From NCBI RefSeq assembly GCF_034043515.1, contig NZ_CP138214.1, positions 5,884,020 through 5,948,019 on the forward strand: 64,000 nt of DNA, read 5' to 3'. Position numbers and translations under genes: made by a program. The notes below the pieces were generated by a model. The model was not told the DNA's origin. It worked only from the letters and a program-made list of their open reading frames with translations, and ran no database searches. Within the stretch, counting starts at the first letter, position 1, and each line of letters starts with the position of its first letter. The DNA is from Pseudomonas sp. MUP55 (GTDB lineage Bacteria; Pseudomonadota; Gammaproteobacteria; Pseudomonadales; Pseudomonadaceae). Below, one piece after another: positions 55,510-64,000 of the stretch.

Positions 55510-56016
55510 ATGTCTCCTCCATCCCACACGGCAGCTGTGCAGCGCATCTACGAGCAACACCATTCGTGGTTGCAAGGGTGGCTCAAAGGCAAATTGCATG
55601 ACGCCTGCGATGCGGCCGATGTAGCCCACGATACGTTCGTGCGTATTCTGGGTGGACGGGACGCCGTGCAGATTCTCGAACCAAGGGATTACCTGGCGAC
55701 TATCGCCAGAGGTCTGGTGATTGATCGCTATCGCCGGCATGCCATCGAGCAGGCTTACAAACAAACCCTGGCTGAGCGTCCTGAAGCCACTGCCATCAGT
55801 GAAGAGGAAAAGGCGATCATCATTGAAACGCTGGTGGCTGTGGATAAGGCGCTGTCTGGTTTGGGTGAACGAGCACGCCGGATCTTCATGCTGTCGCAAA
55901 TCGAAGGCCTGACTTATCAACAGATCGCCGATCAATTGCAGGTGTCGTTGACCACAGTGAAGAAACACATGATCCGCGCTCTTACCGAGTGTTCACTGAT
56001 CATGGCCGGTTTGTAA
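55510..56016 (+). CDS. FecI-like ECF sigma factor for iron uptake
   Basis: The 168-residue sigma factor has region 2 (LQGWLKGKLHDACDAADVAHDTFVRILGG, ARGLVIDRYRRHAIEQAY) and region 4 with a helix-turn-helix (LTYQQIADQLQVSLTTVKKHMIRALTEC). FecI-type factors direct RNA polymerase to a TonB-receptor gene when the receptor binds its ligand. The ATG at 55510 follows a putative Fur box. The stop overlaps the start of the FecR gene by 1 base. Confidence 0.9.
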   Translation: MSPPSHTAAVQRIYEQHHSWLQGWLKGKLHDACDAADVAHDTFVRILGGRDAVQILEPRDYLATIARGLVIDRYRRHAIEQAYKQTLAERPEATAISEEEKAIIIETLVAVDKALSGLGERARRIFMLSQIEGLTYQQIADQLQVSLTTVKKHMIRALTECSLIMAGL

Positions 56017-56960
56017 TGCCAGCACCCGACCGCAAGACATTCGAGGCGGCTGCCAGTTGGTACGTGCAGTTCCAGGCACAATCGCCGACGCCCGCCGAGC
56101 GGCTGGCGTGGCAACAATGGCTCAATGGAGACCCTTCCCATCAGGCTGCCTGGAACCAGCTTGAGCAGCTTCAGCGTAGCCTTGGCGCCTTGCCCCAGGA
56201 CGTCACACGCCGCGCGTTGACCGCCACGCAGCAACGCCGGCAAGTCCTCAAATGGATGCTGGTACTCGGCGGCACCGGGTATCTGGGCTGGAATGTGCAA
56301 CAACATACATCCCTGGGGAACGTATGGGCTGACTACCGAACGCCTGTGGGTAAACGTCGACACATCGAGCTGGTCGATGGCACTCAGGTCTATCTCAACA
56401 CTAATACGGCCATTGATGTGATATTCGACTCTCGCCAACGTTTGATCCGCCTTCGCGAGGGCGAGGTACTTATCCACAGCGGCAAGCGCGGTGGGCAAAC
56501 ACCCTTGTATGTGGAGACTCGCCATGGTCGGGTGGAAGCATTGGGCACCCGGTTTACGGTGCGTCAGTTCGCGGATTCCACTCGGGTAGGCGTTCTGGAA
56601 GACCGGGTCAGGCTGTCTCCAATTGATCAGCCGGACCACAACCGAACCCTTGGCGCCGGCCAAGGCGCGGATTTTGATCGACGCCACATAAGCGTGACCC
56701 AGCGTTATGGCGGAACACAGGCGGCCTGGGTCGACGGCCAATTGGTTGTGCTCGATGCCAGGCTGGGCGACGTCATCGATGAATTGGCGCGCTATCGGCC
56801 GGGCTTGCTGCAGTGTGACCAAGCCTCAGCTCGCCTGCGTGTTTCCGGCGCGTTCCGGCTGGATTCCACCGATGCGGTATTGGCCAACCTGCAAGCAACC
56901 CTGCCGATCCAGGTGAACTATTTCACGCGCTATTGGGTGTCAGTCAAACGAATCGGCTGA
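56016..56960 (+). CDS. FecR-family anti-sigma/sensor
   Basis: The 314-residue inner-membrane regulator has an N-terminal DUF4880 sigma-binding domain (AAASWYVQFQAQSPTPAERLAWQQWL), one transmembrane helix (about 77-95, VLKWMLVLGGTGYLGWNV), and a periplasmic FecR domain from about 110 (YRTPVGKRRHIELVDGTQVYLNTNTAI). It takes the signal from the STN domain of the receptor encoded next and controls the sigma factor before it. TAATG coupling links it to the sigma gene. Confidence 0.92.
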   Translation: MPAPDRKTFEAAASWYVQFQAQSPTPAERLAWQQWLNGDPSHQAAWNQLEQLQRSLGALPQDVTRRALTATQQRRQVLKWMLVLGGTGYLGWNVQQHTSLGNVWADYRTPVGKRRHIELVDGTQVYLNTNTAIDVIFDSRQRLIRLREGEVLIHSGKRGGQTPLYVETRHGRVEALGTRFTVRQFADSTRVGVLEDRVRLSPIDQPDHNRTLGAGQGADFDRRHISVTQRYGGTQAAWVDGQLVVLDARLGDVIDELARYRPGLLQCDQASARLRVSGAFRLDSTDAVLANLQATLPIQVNYFTRYWVSVKRIG

Positions 56961-57051
56961 GTGGGAAAAATTACCCACAGGGGGTTATCTTTTTTTGGCC
57001 TGGTTCGGCCCTGCTGATAATCACGACGCTATCTTCAGGGCTTACCCACCT

Positions 57052-59484
57052 ATGTGCCTTCCCCCCAAGCTACGCCAGCGACTCTCCTGCCATGCCATCA
57101 GCTACGCATTGCTGCTCACCACCACGGGCGGCGCGTTGTTGTCCCCCACTGCCATGGCTGCCAGCGCGACGCAACACTACGCTATCGCTGCCGGCCCACT
57201 GGATAGAGCGCTAAGCCAGTTTGCCGCCAGGGCCAACGTGATTCTGTCCTTCTCGCCCCAGCAGACTTCGCGCCTGACCACGCCCGGTTTGGACGGCGAT
57301 TATTCGGTGGACCAAGGTTTCGTGCTGTTGCTGCGAGACTCCGGTTTGCAAGCAGTTGCCCAGGCGCCCGGCAGCTATGGATTGCAAGCGGTGCCCACAG
57401 GGCAGCTCACCCTTGCACCGACAACTGTGAGTGGCTATCAACAGGATGGATTCAGTCAGGACAGTGTTGGGGACGTAGGCTACAAGGCGCAGAACAGCCG
57501 CATTGGCACCAAGACCAGCACGCCACTGTCAGAGACGCCTCGTTCGGTATCGGTGGTGACCGGGCAGCGTATCAAGGACCAGAAATCCCAGACACTGACT
57601 GAAGTACTGGGCTATGTACCCGGCATTTTCGCGCCGCCTTTTGCCGCCGGCGACGGGCTGGCAGGCGATCTGTTTTTCATTCGAGGCTTCAACGCTACGG
57701 ACTACGGCTACGGTCTGCTCAGAGACGGACTGCGCGTGCAAGGCAACCGGTACGACACCACCAGTGAGCCTTATGGCCTGGAGCGCGTCGAAGTGTTCCG
57801 CGGTCCGTCTTCGCTGCTCTACGGTGAAAACGCCCCGGGCGGTTTGGTCAATCTGGTCAGCAAACACCCAACCGCCAATCCACAGGGCGAGGTGCAATTG
57901 GGGTATGGCTCAAACAACCGCCGCCAGGTGGGTGTGGATATCTCCGGGCCGCTCAATGACAGCGACAATATCCTTGGCCGCCTGGTGATGCTTGGCCGCA
58001 AATCCGATACCCAGACCGACCACGTACCGGATGATCGCGTTTACATCGCGCCTTCTCTCACGCTCAATTTCGACGACTACAACACCCTGACCCTGTTGGC
58101 CAACTACCAGAAGGACCACACCAACCTGGAGCTCGGTCTGCCAGCTGCAGGCACGCTGCTCAGCAATCCCAACGGTAAACTGTCCAAGCACACCATGCTC
58201 GGCGATCCGGATTGGAATACTTTCGAGCGCGAATCCTGGAGCACCGGCTACGAGTTCAGCCACAGCTTCAACGACGATTGGCAGTTGCGCCAAAATTCGC
58301 GATACATGCAGTCACGCGTCAACCGCCATGAGACCTGGCCGAGCGCGCTGAATAACCGGGGCTTTGGTACCCAACTGAACATGACTGCCTACGATCGCTA
58401 CAACAAGTCGATGGTCTATTCGCTGGATAACCAGCTCGAAGGCAAATTCCAGGTTGGCGGCCTGGAAAACACGGTGCTGTTCGGCGCCAGCTACGACCGT
58501 ACCTCGTTCAGCCAGGACTGGGATGCCGGCTCCGCCGGTACCATCAATGTGTATAACCCGGTGTACCTGCGGGACCCGCTCACGCCAATCGCCGTGCAGA
58601 ACACCTTGCTTGAGCAGCAGATGAAAGGCGTTTACGCCCAGATCCAGAGCAAGTACGACCACTGGCTGTTCCTGCTCGGTGGCCGACAGGACTGGGTCGA
58701 CAGCGATTTTCGCGACAAGGTGAACAAGGCCAGCGACATCAGCACCGACGACCGCAAATTCACCTACCAGGGCGGCGTGATGTACCAGTTCGACAACGGC
58801 GTGACGCCGTATGTCAGCTATTCCACCGCGTTCGTCCCCGTACAGCAGATCTCCAACGCCGGTTCGCCGTTGAAGCCGATCACCAGCAGCCAATATGAAG
58901 TGGGTGTGAAGTACGAGCCAATCGGTTGGGACACGGCCATGACGCTGTCGGTGTACGACTTGCGCAAACAGGACGATACCTACCTGGACGCCACCACCAA
59001 CAGCTATCGCCAGGTAGGTGAGAGTCGGGCCAAAGGCGTGGAAGTGGAAGTCAACAGCAACCTTACGCCGAACCTGAATGTGACGGCGGCTTACACCTAC
59101 ACCGACGCACGCATTACCAAGGATTCTGCCACCTCCCTGGTAGAAGGCCACCAGATGACCGGCGTTCCCCGCAACCAGGCTTCCGTGTGGAGCAAGTATC
59201 GCTTCCTTGACGGTCAACTCAAGGGACTGTCCGTAGGCGGCGGCGTGCGCTATTTCGACAGCACCTTCTCCTACACCGCACCTACGCTGTACGGGAAGTT
59301 GGACGCCGGCAGTGTCACGTTGGTAGACGCGTCGGTGGGCTATCAGATCGACCCGCACTGGTCGGTGGATGTGAACGCCAAGAACCTGTTCGACAAGGAA
59401 TATGTGTCCGGTTGCAACGATGCGGGGCGCTGCTATTGGGGTGACAGCCGTACCTTGCTGGGTACGGTGTCGTACAACTGGTAA
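57052..59484 (+). CDS. TonB-dependent siderophore receptor with signalling (STN) domain
   Basis: The 810-residue outer-membrane transducer starts with a signal peptide (about 1-36). Next are an STN domain (HYAIAAGPLDRALSQFAARANVILSFSPQQ, about 42-95), the plug (TPRSVSVVTGQRIKDQKSQTLTEVLGYVPGIF, about 162), and a 22-strand barrel ending LLGTVSYNW with C-terminal Trp. The end segment (GCNDAGRCYWGDSRTLLG) resembles the FhuA/FhuE-FiuA hydroxamate group, so a ferrichrome-type or other hydroxamate siderophore is the best guess. It converges on mnmE with a 12-base gap. Confidence 0.9.
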   Translation: MCLPPKLRQRLSCHAISYALLLTTTGGALLSPTAMAASATQHYAIAAGPLDRALSQFAARANVILSFSPQQTSRLTTPGLDGDYSVDQGFVLLLRDSGLQAVAQAPGSYGLQAVPTGQLTLAPTTVSGYQQDGFSQDSVGDVGYKAQNSRIGTKTSTPLSETPRSVSVVTGQRIKDQKSQTLTEVLGYVPGIFAPPFAAGDGLAGDLFFIRGFNATDYGYGLLRDGLRVQGNRYDTTSEPYGLERVEVFRGPSSLLYGENAPGGLVNLVSKHPTANPQGEVQLGYGSNNRRQVGVDISGPLNDSDNILGRLVMLGRKSDTQTDHVPDDRVYIAPSLTLNFDDYNTLTLLANYQKDHTNLELGLPAAGTLLSNPNGKLSKHTMLGDPDWNTFERESWSTGYEFSHSFNDDWQLRQNSRYMQSRVNRHETWPSALNNRGFGTQLNMTAYDRYNKSMVYSLDNQLEGKFQVGGLENTVLFGASYDRTSFSQDWDAGSAGTINVYNPVYLRDPLTPIAVQNTLLEQQMKGVYAQIQSKYDHWLFLLGGRQDWVDSDFRDKVNKASDISTDDRKFTYQGGVMYQFDNGVTPYVSYSTAFVPVQQISNAGSPLKPITSSQYEVGVKYEPIGWDTAMTLSVYDLRKQDDTYLDATTNSYRQVGESRAKGVEVEVNSNLTPNLNVTAAYTYTDARITKDSATSLVEGHQMTGVPRNQASVWSKYRFLDGQLKGLSVGGGVRYFDSTFSYTAPTLYGKLDAGSVTLVDASVGYQIDPHWSVDVNAKNLFDKEYVSGCNDAGRCYWGDSRTLLGTVSYNW

Positions 59485-59496
59485 CCAAGAGCCTGG

Positions 59497-60867
59497 CTAT
59501 TTACCGATACAGAAGCTGGAAAAGATTCGCCCCAGCAAGTCATCGGAGCTGAAGGCACCGGTAATCTCGCCCAACAGCTGCTGCGCCTGGCGCAAGTCTT
59601 CGGCCAGCAGCTCCCCTGCGCCCGCCAGGGTCAGCTGTGCCCGCCCGTGCTCCAGCGCTGCGCTGGCGTGGCGAAGCGCCTCCAGATGCCTGCGACGCGC
59701 ACTGAAGCTGCTTTCAGAGGTTTGCTCATAACCCATGCAGGCCTTGAGATGGTCACGTAGCAACTCCAGGCCATCCCCTGCCGATTTGGCACTGAGGCTG
59801 ATAGTCACGTGGCCATCCTCGCTGGTTTCCATGGCGATGGCTTCACCTGTCAGGTCGGCCTTGTTACGGATCAAGGTGACTTTGGCCGGGTCTGGCCGAT
59901 GTTCAAGGAATTCCGGCCACAACGCGAAAGGATCCACAGCCTCGGGGGCAGTTGCGTCCACCACCAACAACACTCGATCTGCTTCGCCGATGGCTTTGAG
60001 CGCGCGTTCCACGCCGATCTTCTCCACCTGGTCGTCGGTATCGCGCAACCCGGCTGTGTCCACCACGTGCAACGGCATGCCATCGATGTGGATATGTTCG
60101 CGCAGAATATCGCGGGTGGTACCGGCAATTTCAGTAACGATCGCCGCTTCGCGCCCCGCCAAAGCATTAAGCAGGCTGGATTTACCGGCGTTGGGACGTC
60201 CGGCAATCACCACGGTCATGCCATCGCGCAACAATGCGCCCTGCCCGGCTTCTCGCAGCACTGTGGATAACTCCTCACGGACTTTATCCAGCATTGCCAG
60301 GACGTGGCCATCGGCCAAAAAGTCGATTTCCTCTTCCGGGAAGTCAATGGCCGCCTCGACGTAGATGCGCAGGCTGATCAACTGCTCGGTCAGGTTATGC
60401 ACACGCAGGGAAAAAGCCCCCTGCAACGAGCGCAATGCGTTGCGCGCAGCTTGTGCAGAACTGGCTTCGATCAGGTCGGCAATCGCCTCGGCCTGGGCCA
60501 GGTCAAGTTTGTCGTTGAGGAATGCCCGCTCGCTGAACTCTCCCGGCCGGGCCAGGCGGCAGCCCAACTGCAGGCAACGCTGCAGCAGCATATCCAATAC
60601 CACCGGACCACCATGCCCCTGCAGTTCCAGCACATCTTCGCCAGTGAAAGAGTTGGGGCCCGGGAAGTACAGGGCCAGGCCCTCATCCAGCACACTGTCA
60701 TCCGCGTCCAGAAACGCGCCGTAATGGGCAAACCGGGGTTTGAGTTCACGCCCGCTGATCGCCTTGGCGGCCACACTTGCGAGCGGCCCGGAAATTCGAA
60801 CGATACCCACGCCACCACGACCTTGAGCGGTGGCGACAGCAGCGATGGTTTCACGAGGAGCGCTCAT
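59497..60867 (-). CDS. mnmE: tRNA modification GTPase MnmE (TrmE)
   Basis: The 456-residue GTPase works with MnmG on U34 of tRNA. It has an N-terminal tetrahydrofolate domain ([23 protein letters not shown]) and a G domain at about 215-375 with [22 protein letters not shown] and NKAD. The C-terminal end FCIGK includes the essential Cys. It lies next to yidC in the conserved origin order. Confidence 0.97.
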   Translation of the reverse strand: MSAPRETIAAVATAQGRGGVGIVRISGPLASVAAKAISGRELKPRFAHYGAFLDADDSVLDEGLALYFPGPNSFTGEDVLELQGHGGPVVLDMLLQRCLQLGCRLARPGEFSERAFLNDKLDLAQAEAIADLIEASSAQAARNALRSLQGAFSLRVHNLTEQLISLRIYVEAAIDFPEEEIDFLADGHVLAMLDKVREELSTVLREAGQGALLRDGMTVVIAGRPNAGKSSLLNALAGREAAIVTEIAGTTRDILREHIHIDGMPLHVVDTAGLRDTDDQVEKIGVERALKAIGEADRVLLVVDATAPEAVDPFALWPEFLEHRPDPAKVTLIRNKADLTGEAIAMETSEDGHVTISLSAKSAGDGLELLRDHLKACMGYEQTSESSFSARRRHLEALRHASAALEHGRAQLTLAGAGELLAEDLRQAQQLLGEITGAFSSDDLLGRIFSSFCIGK

Positions 60868-60902
60868 CAGCAGGTTCCAGAATTAAAGTGTCGGAAAGCA
60901 AA

Positions 60903-60921
60903 ACGCCCCACTAGGGGGCGT
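60903..60921 (-). terminator. Terminator after yidC
   Basis: ACGCCCC (60903-60909) and GGGGCGT (60915-60921) form a 7-bp stem. On the minus strand it is followed by TTTTGC, so it ends the rpmH-rnpA-yidD-yidC transcript ahead of mnmE. Confidence 0.8.
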
Positions 60922-60946
60922 CTTGAGTGGTTATCCACAGAGTAAA

Positions 60947-62629
60947 TTACGCCTCGGCTTTTTTGGTAGCCGCTTCGATTTTACGTGTGATGTACCACTG
61001 TTGGGAGATCGACAACACGTTGTTGACTACCCAGTACAGCACCAGACCCGCAGGGAACCACAGGAAGAAGAAGGTGAAGATGATGGGCATCATTTTCATC
61101 ACCTTGGCCTGCATCGGATCCGGCGGAGTCGGGTTCAGGCGCTGCTGGATAAACATAGTCGCGCCCATGATGATCGGCAGGATAAAGAACGGGTCTTTGA
61201 TCGACAGGTCAGTTATCCACAGCATGAACGGCGCCTGGCGCATTTCCACGCTTTCCAGGAGTACCCAGTAAAGCGACAGGAACACCGGCATCTGCACCAG
61301 AATCGGCAAGCAACCACCCAACGGGTTGATCTTCTCTTTCTTGTACAGCTCCATCATGGCCTGCGACATTTTCTGCCGGTCGTCACCATGTTGCTCTTTC
61401 AGCGCAGCCAGTTTCGGCGCGACGGCACGCATGCGCGCCATCGACTTGTAGCTGGCGGCCGACAGCGGGAAGAAGATCCCCTTGATCAGCATGGTCAGGA
61501 AGATGATCGAGAAGCCCCAGTTACCCACAATGCTGTGGATATGTTGCAGCAGCCAGAAAATCGGCTGGGCAATGAACCACAGGAAGCCGTAATCCACAGT
61601 CAATTCCAGACCTGGGGACAACTCTTTCAGTACAGCCTGGCTTTTCGGGCCGGCGTACAGGGTAGCGCTGGTTTCAGCCTTGGCACCTGGTGCGACGGTC
61701 AACGCCGGGCCAGTAAAGCCAATGATGTAGTTGCCTTGGCTGTCCTTGCGGGTTTGAACCAGGTTCGCGTCACCCTTGTTCGGGATCCATGCGGTCACGA
61801 AGTAGTGCTGCAGCCAGGCGACCCAGCCACCTTGAACGGTTTCCTTCAGCGCGCCCTTGTCGATGTCTTTCATCGACACTTTTTTGTACGGTTCGCTACT
61901 TGTCCACAGGGCGGCGCCCAGGTAAGTCGCGGTGCCGGTGGCAGTGCTGGAGGAAGGATCAGAGCTGGCGTCACGCTTGAGCTGGGCAAACAGGTTGCCG
62001 CTCCAGGCTTTGTCGCTGGTGTTGTCGATCAGGTAAGTGACCTTCAGATCGTACAAACCACGAGTGAAGCTGAAACGCTTGATGTAATTGACGCCGTCGA
62101 GGCTGAATTTCAGGTCGACGTTCAACTGGTTCTGGCCGTCAGCCAGTTGATAAGACTTCTGCTCGGTCGAATAAATCGGACGACCGGTAGCACGTGCATC
62201 CGGGCCATTGGTGCCGGTCAGCCCGCTTTGTGCCAGATAAGTACGTTCACCGCCGTTATCGAACAGCTGGAACGGAACATCCGGGTGGTCTTGGCGACGT
62301 GGATAAAGCGGCAGCTTCAGCTGTGCGATATCACCACCCTGTGGGTCGATAGCCAGGTCGAGCACATCCGTTTTGACGTGGATGAGGTCTTTGTTGGTGA
62401 CCACTGGCGTTTCTAACGGGGCACTTGTCTCGCCATTCGCGCTGGGAACATCGGCACTCGCGGACGCATTGTTACCCAGCGGGGTGTCCGGAATAGCCGG
62501 CGCAGCCTGATTGGCAGCAACATTCTGAGTCGGCAGGGCAGCCTGGCCGTAGTCTTGGTTCCATTTCAGGACCATGACGTAGGACACGATTGCCAGGGCG
62601 ACGATCAGGATCGTGCGTTTAATATCCAT
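60947..62629 (-). CDS. yidC: Membrane protein insertase YidC
   Basis: The 560-residue insertase folds and places proteins in the inner membrane. It has an N-terminal helix (MDIKRTILIVALAIVSYVMVL), a large periplasmic domain (about 40-340), and a core of five helices, with the hydrophilic groove region NWGFSIIFLTMLIKGIFFPLSAASYKSMARMRAVAPKLAAL (about 365-405) and QMPVFLSLYWVLLESVE. It is separated from yidD by 2 bases. Confidence 0.97.
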   Translation of the reverse strand: MDIKRTILIVALAIVSYVMVLKWNQDYGQAALPTQNVAANQAAPAIPDTPLGNNASASADVPSANGETSAPLETPVVTNKDLIHVKTDVLDLAIDPQGGDIAQLKLPLYPRRQDHPDVPFQLFDNGGERTYLAQSGLTGTNGPDARATGRPIYSTEQKSYQLADGQNQLNVDLKFSLDGVNYIKRFSFTRGLYDLKVTYLIDNTSDKAWSGNLFAQLKRDASSDPSSSTATGTATYLGAALWTSSEPYKKVSMKDIDKGALKETVQGGWVAWLQHYFVTAWIPNKGDANLVQTRKDSQGNYIIGFTGPALTVAPGAKAETSATLYAGPKSQAVLKELSPGLELTVDYGFLWFIAQPIFWLLQHIHSIVGNWGFSIIFLTMLIKGIFFPLSAASYKSMARMRAVAPKLAALKEQHGDDRQKMSQAMMELYKKEKINPLGGCLPILVQMPVFLSLYWVLLESVEMRQAPFMLWITDLSIKDPFFILPIIMGATMFIQQRLNPTPPDPMQAKVMKMMPIIFTFFFLWFPAGLVLYWVVNNVLSISQQWYITRKIEAATKKAEA

Positions 62630-62631
62630 GA

Positions 62632-62877
62632 TTACTCGGCCATCGAAGAAGAACGGGAGGTAGGGATAGGCGGAACCGGGTCATAACCACCGGGATTCCA
62701 CGGATGACAGCGACCTAAACGACGAAAGGTCAGCCAGCCACCGCGCAGAAGACCATGATTTTCTATGGCCTCTAACGCGTAGCAGGAACAACTGGGGTAG
62801 AAACGACAGTGGCTGGCCATCAGAGGACTAATGGCATAGCGATAAAACTGGATCGGAACGAGGGCCAGTTTACGCAT
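62632..62877 (-). CDS. yidD: Membrane protein insertion efficiency factor YidD
   Basis: The 81-residue protein contains the conserved [21 protein letters not shown] (about 22-42) and [15 protein letters not shown]. It helps YidC-dependent insertion. It overlaps rnpA by 8 bases. Confidence 0.95.
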   Translation of the reverse strand: MRKLALVPIQFYRYAISPLMASHCRFYPSCSCYALEAIENHGLLRGGWLTFRRLGRCHPWNPGGYDPVPPIPTSRSSSMAE

Positions 62878-63274
62878 CGCTACTGTCTACCCCTACAGTT
62901 TCGGTGCTGACTGCTGGTGCTGGTTTGTGGGTACGCGCCAGACGTTTCCAGAGCTTGCCGAAATGCTGAATCAATTCGGGGTTTTCTACATCCCCCAAGC
63001 CTTTGCGCGCGACGATAACAATATCCCAACCAACCAGAGTCTCCTGGTGGAGGCGAAACGATTCGCGCATCAGACGCTTGAGGCGATTGCGCTCAACGGA
63101 GAGCTTTACGCTCTTCTTGCCGATCACCAACCCGAGACGGGGGTGATCAAGATCGTTGTTACGCGCAAGGAGCAGGAGATTTTTCCCCGGAACCTTGCCG
63201 GTGGGGGAGTCAAAGACTGCCTTGAAGTGCCGGGGGGTTAGCAGACGCTTTTCCCGACTGAAGTCCTGACTCAC
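62870..63274 (-). CDS. rnpA: Ribonuclease P protein component RnpA
   Basis: The 134-residue basic protein assists the RNase P RNA in removing tRNA 5' leaders. The RNP motif is [15 protein letters not shown] (about 60-74), and the start [21 protein letters not shown] is at a GTG at 63274. The open frame runs back to 63370 through rpmH, but the family start is this GTG. It is 16 bases after rpmH. Confidence 0.95.
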   Translation of the reverse strand: MSQDFSREKRLLTPRHFKAVFDSPTGKVPGKNLLLLARNNDLDHPRLGLVIGKKSVKLSVERNRLKRLMRESFRLHQETLVGWDIVIVARKGLGDVENPELIQHFGKLWKRLARTHKPAPAVSTETVGVDSSDA

Positions 63275-63290
63275 CACCAGTACCGGATTA

Positions 63291-63425
63291 TCAAACTGCC
63301 AGACGCGCACGACCTTTGGCGCGGCGACGCGACAGGACAGCACGGCCGTTCTTGGTAGCCATGCGAGCACGGAAGCCGTGAGTACGGGCGCGTTTGATGG
63401 TGCTTGGTTGGAAAGTACGTTTCAT
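63291..63425 (-). CDS. rpmH: 50S ribosomal protein L34
   Basis: The 44-residue protein [20 protein letters not shown]... ends in [12 protein letters not shown], the universal bL34 pattern. It begins the origin-proximal operon rpmH-rnpA-yidD-yidC, and its promoter is in the right-hand spacer that also holds oriC. Confidence 0.97.
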   Translation of the reverse strand: MKRTFQPSTIKRARTHGFRARMATKNGRAVLSRRRAKGRARLAV

Positions 63426-63489
63426 GGCGTTGTTACCTGGTTCGTCCACAACGGGCCGGAATGGCCCCCGTTTTAAGAGACCGGCGATT

Positions 63490-64000
63490 CTAGAGAAAGC
63501 AAGCCTCTAGGTCAATTTCCAACCAGCTTTTCCTTCAATTAGATCACTTGAGGCCACGCCGCCTCTTTTTCCCTGCTTGCCGTTCGTGAGCAATGCCATA
63601 GATATAAAAATAAAGAAGGAAGGTATTTAAAGCTTTTCTGTAAAGCTTATAAAAGCTAGAGAGCCATTCATCTGTGGATAACTGCCTTCAGGCCATATTC
63701 TGCAAGCTGTACAGAGAATGACAACACGGGGGAGAAACGGTGTTCTGCCTGTGCTGCGCTATCGGATAAGCTGTGTGTGGAATGGGTTGTTATCCACAGG
63801 CCAGTTACCCACAGACTTTCGCACCCACTTGTGCAACGAGCTCAGGTGCGGTTATCCACAGAGCTTATCCACTGACCGCTGGTCGACTTTTTTAGGGTTA
63901 AGACGTTGATTTTGGCTGGCCTGTGAGCAACCTACATGTGGATAAGTGGGCGGCTGATCGCTACAATGGCGGCTGTTTTTGCCTCACCGGCTTTCAACTT
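63490..64000. other. Chromosomal replication origin oriC (partial, runs out of the window)
   Basis: No gene is visible between rpmH and the window end. Perfect DnaA boxes: TGTGGATAA at 63673-63681, TTATCCACA at 63790-63798 and 63852-63860, TGTGGATAA at 63937-63945. One-mismatch boxes: TTACCCACA at 63805-63813 and TTATCCACT at 63865-63873. An A/T-rich block (63598-63658) near rpmH is the likely unwinding element. The position between rpmH and dnaA is that of the known Pseudomonas origin. Confidence 0.9.

Noticed and set aside
60923..62416. 497-codon plus-strand frame opposite yidC
   Set aside because: Shadow of yidC with Gln/His-rich low-complexity translation.

Overview
The window is a chromosomal segment from a Pseudomonas of the fluorescens group, ending at the replication origin. 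Evidence for this: the gene order rpmH-rnpA-yidD-yidC-mnmE ... mnmG-rsmG-parA-parB-atpIBEFHAGDC-glmU-glmS; proteins typical of that group in length and sequence; and GC-rich coding DNA sprinkled with two families of paired REP sequences. The right end (about 63.5-64 kb) is oriC, with an AT-rich stretch and a cluster of DnaA boxes; dnaA should begin just beyond the window. Replication runs right to left here, so the minus-strand housekeeping genes are co-directional with the fork.

Region by region. 1-4.8 kb: a Tim44-like gene end, a SMI1/KNR4 protein, a CPA2 antiporter, an acyl-CoA thioesterase, pdxY and a DUF3301 protein. 4.8-14.7 kb: a zinc-starvation island. Two perfect 15-bp Zur-type palindromes (7679-7693 and 9431-9445) sit in two divergent promoter regions. 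They can serve a zigA/DUF1826/CobW operon, a small secreted protein, an amidase, and a six-gene operon of folE2, a metal ABC importer, a gamma-carbonic anhydrase and a second dihydroorotase. The logic is zinc uptake, metal chaperoning, and replacement of zinc enzymes by zinc-independent paralogues. 14.7-18.1 kb: a DUF3617 protein, cardiolipin synthase and a Cfa-like methyltransferase. 18.2-20.1 kb: a bufferin operon (bufA2-bufB-bufC), a peptide metallophore made from a Cys-rich precursor. 20.3-26.1 kb: three SPFH (HflK/HflC-like) proteins, one with a poly-His N-terminus, followed by a heavy-metal P-type ATPase, with a degenerate Zur-like box in front.

26.4-32.1 kb: a six-gene lipid operon like E. 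coli ynbABCD. 32.4-37.7 kb: a hydrolase, a C4-dicarboxylate symporter, a LysR regulator and a second LeuCD-type hydro-lyase, probably an accessory module for a dicarboxylate such as maleate, citraconate or a methylmalate. 37.7-38.6 kb: a gene fossil, then a striking structured leader RNA in front of a small DUF3077-like gene. The leader has a terminator hairpin, a three-way junction and a Shine-Dalgarno-masking hairpin. 38.7-54.97 kb: glmS, its DeoR-type neighbour, glmU, the whole atp operon with strong hairpins at four gene junctions, then parB, parA, rsmG and mnmG. 55.0-59.5 kb: a DnaA-box-containing AT-rich spacer and an accessory ECF sigma/FecR/TonB-receptor iron module placed between mnmG and mnmE. 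59.5-64 kb: mnmE, yidC, yidD, rnpA, rpmH and oriC.

The most interesting observations are the leader RNA at 38.14-38.35 kb, the metal-homeostasis block (Zur island, bufferin, SPFH/P-type ATPase), and a near-perfect parS site inside folE2. All functional statements rest on reading motifs and on family knowledge; no database search was run.
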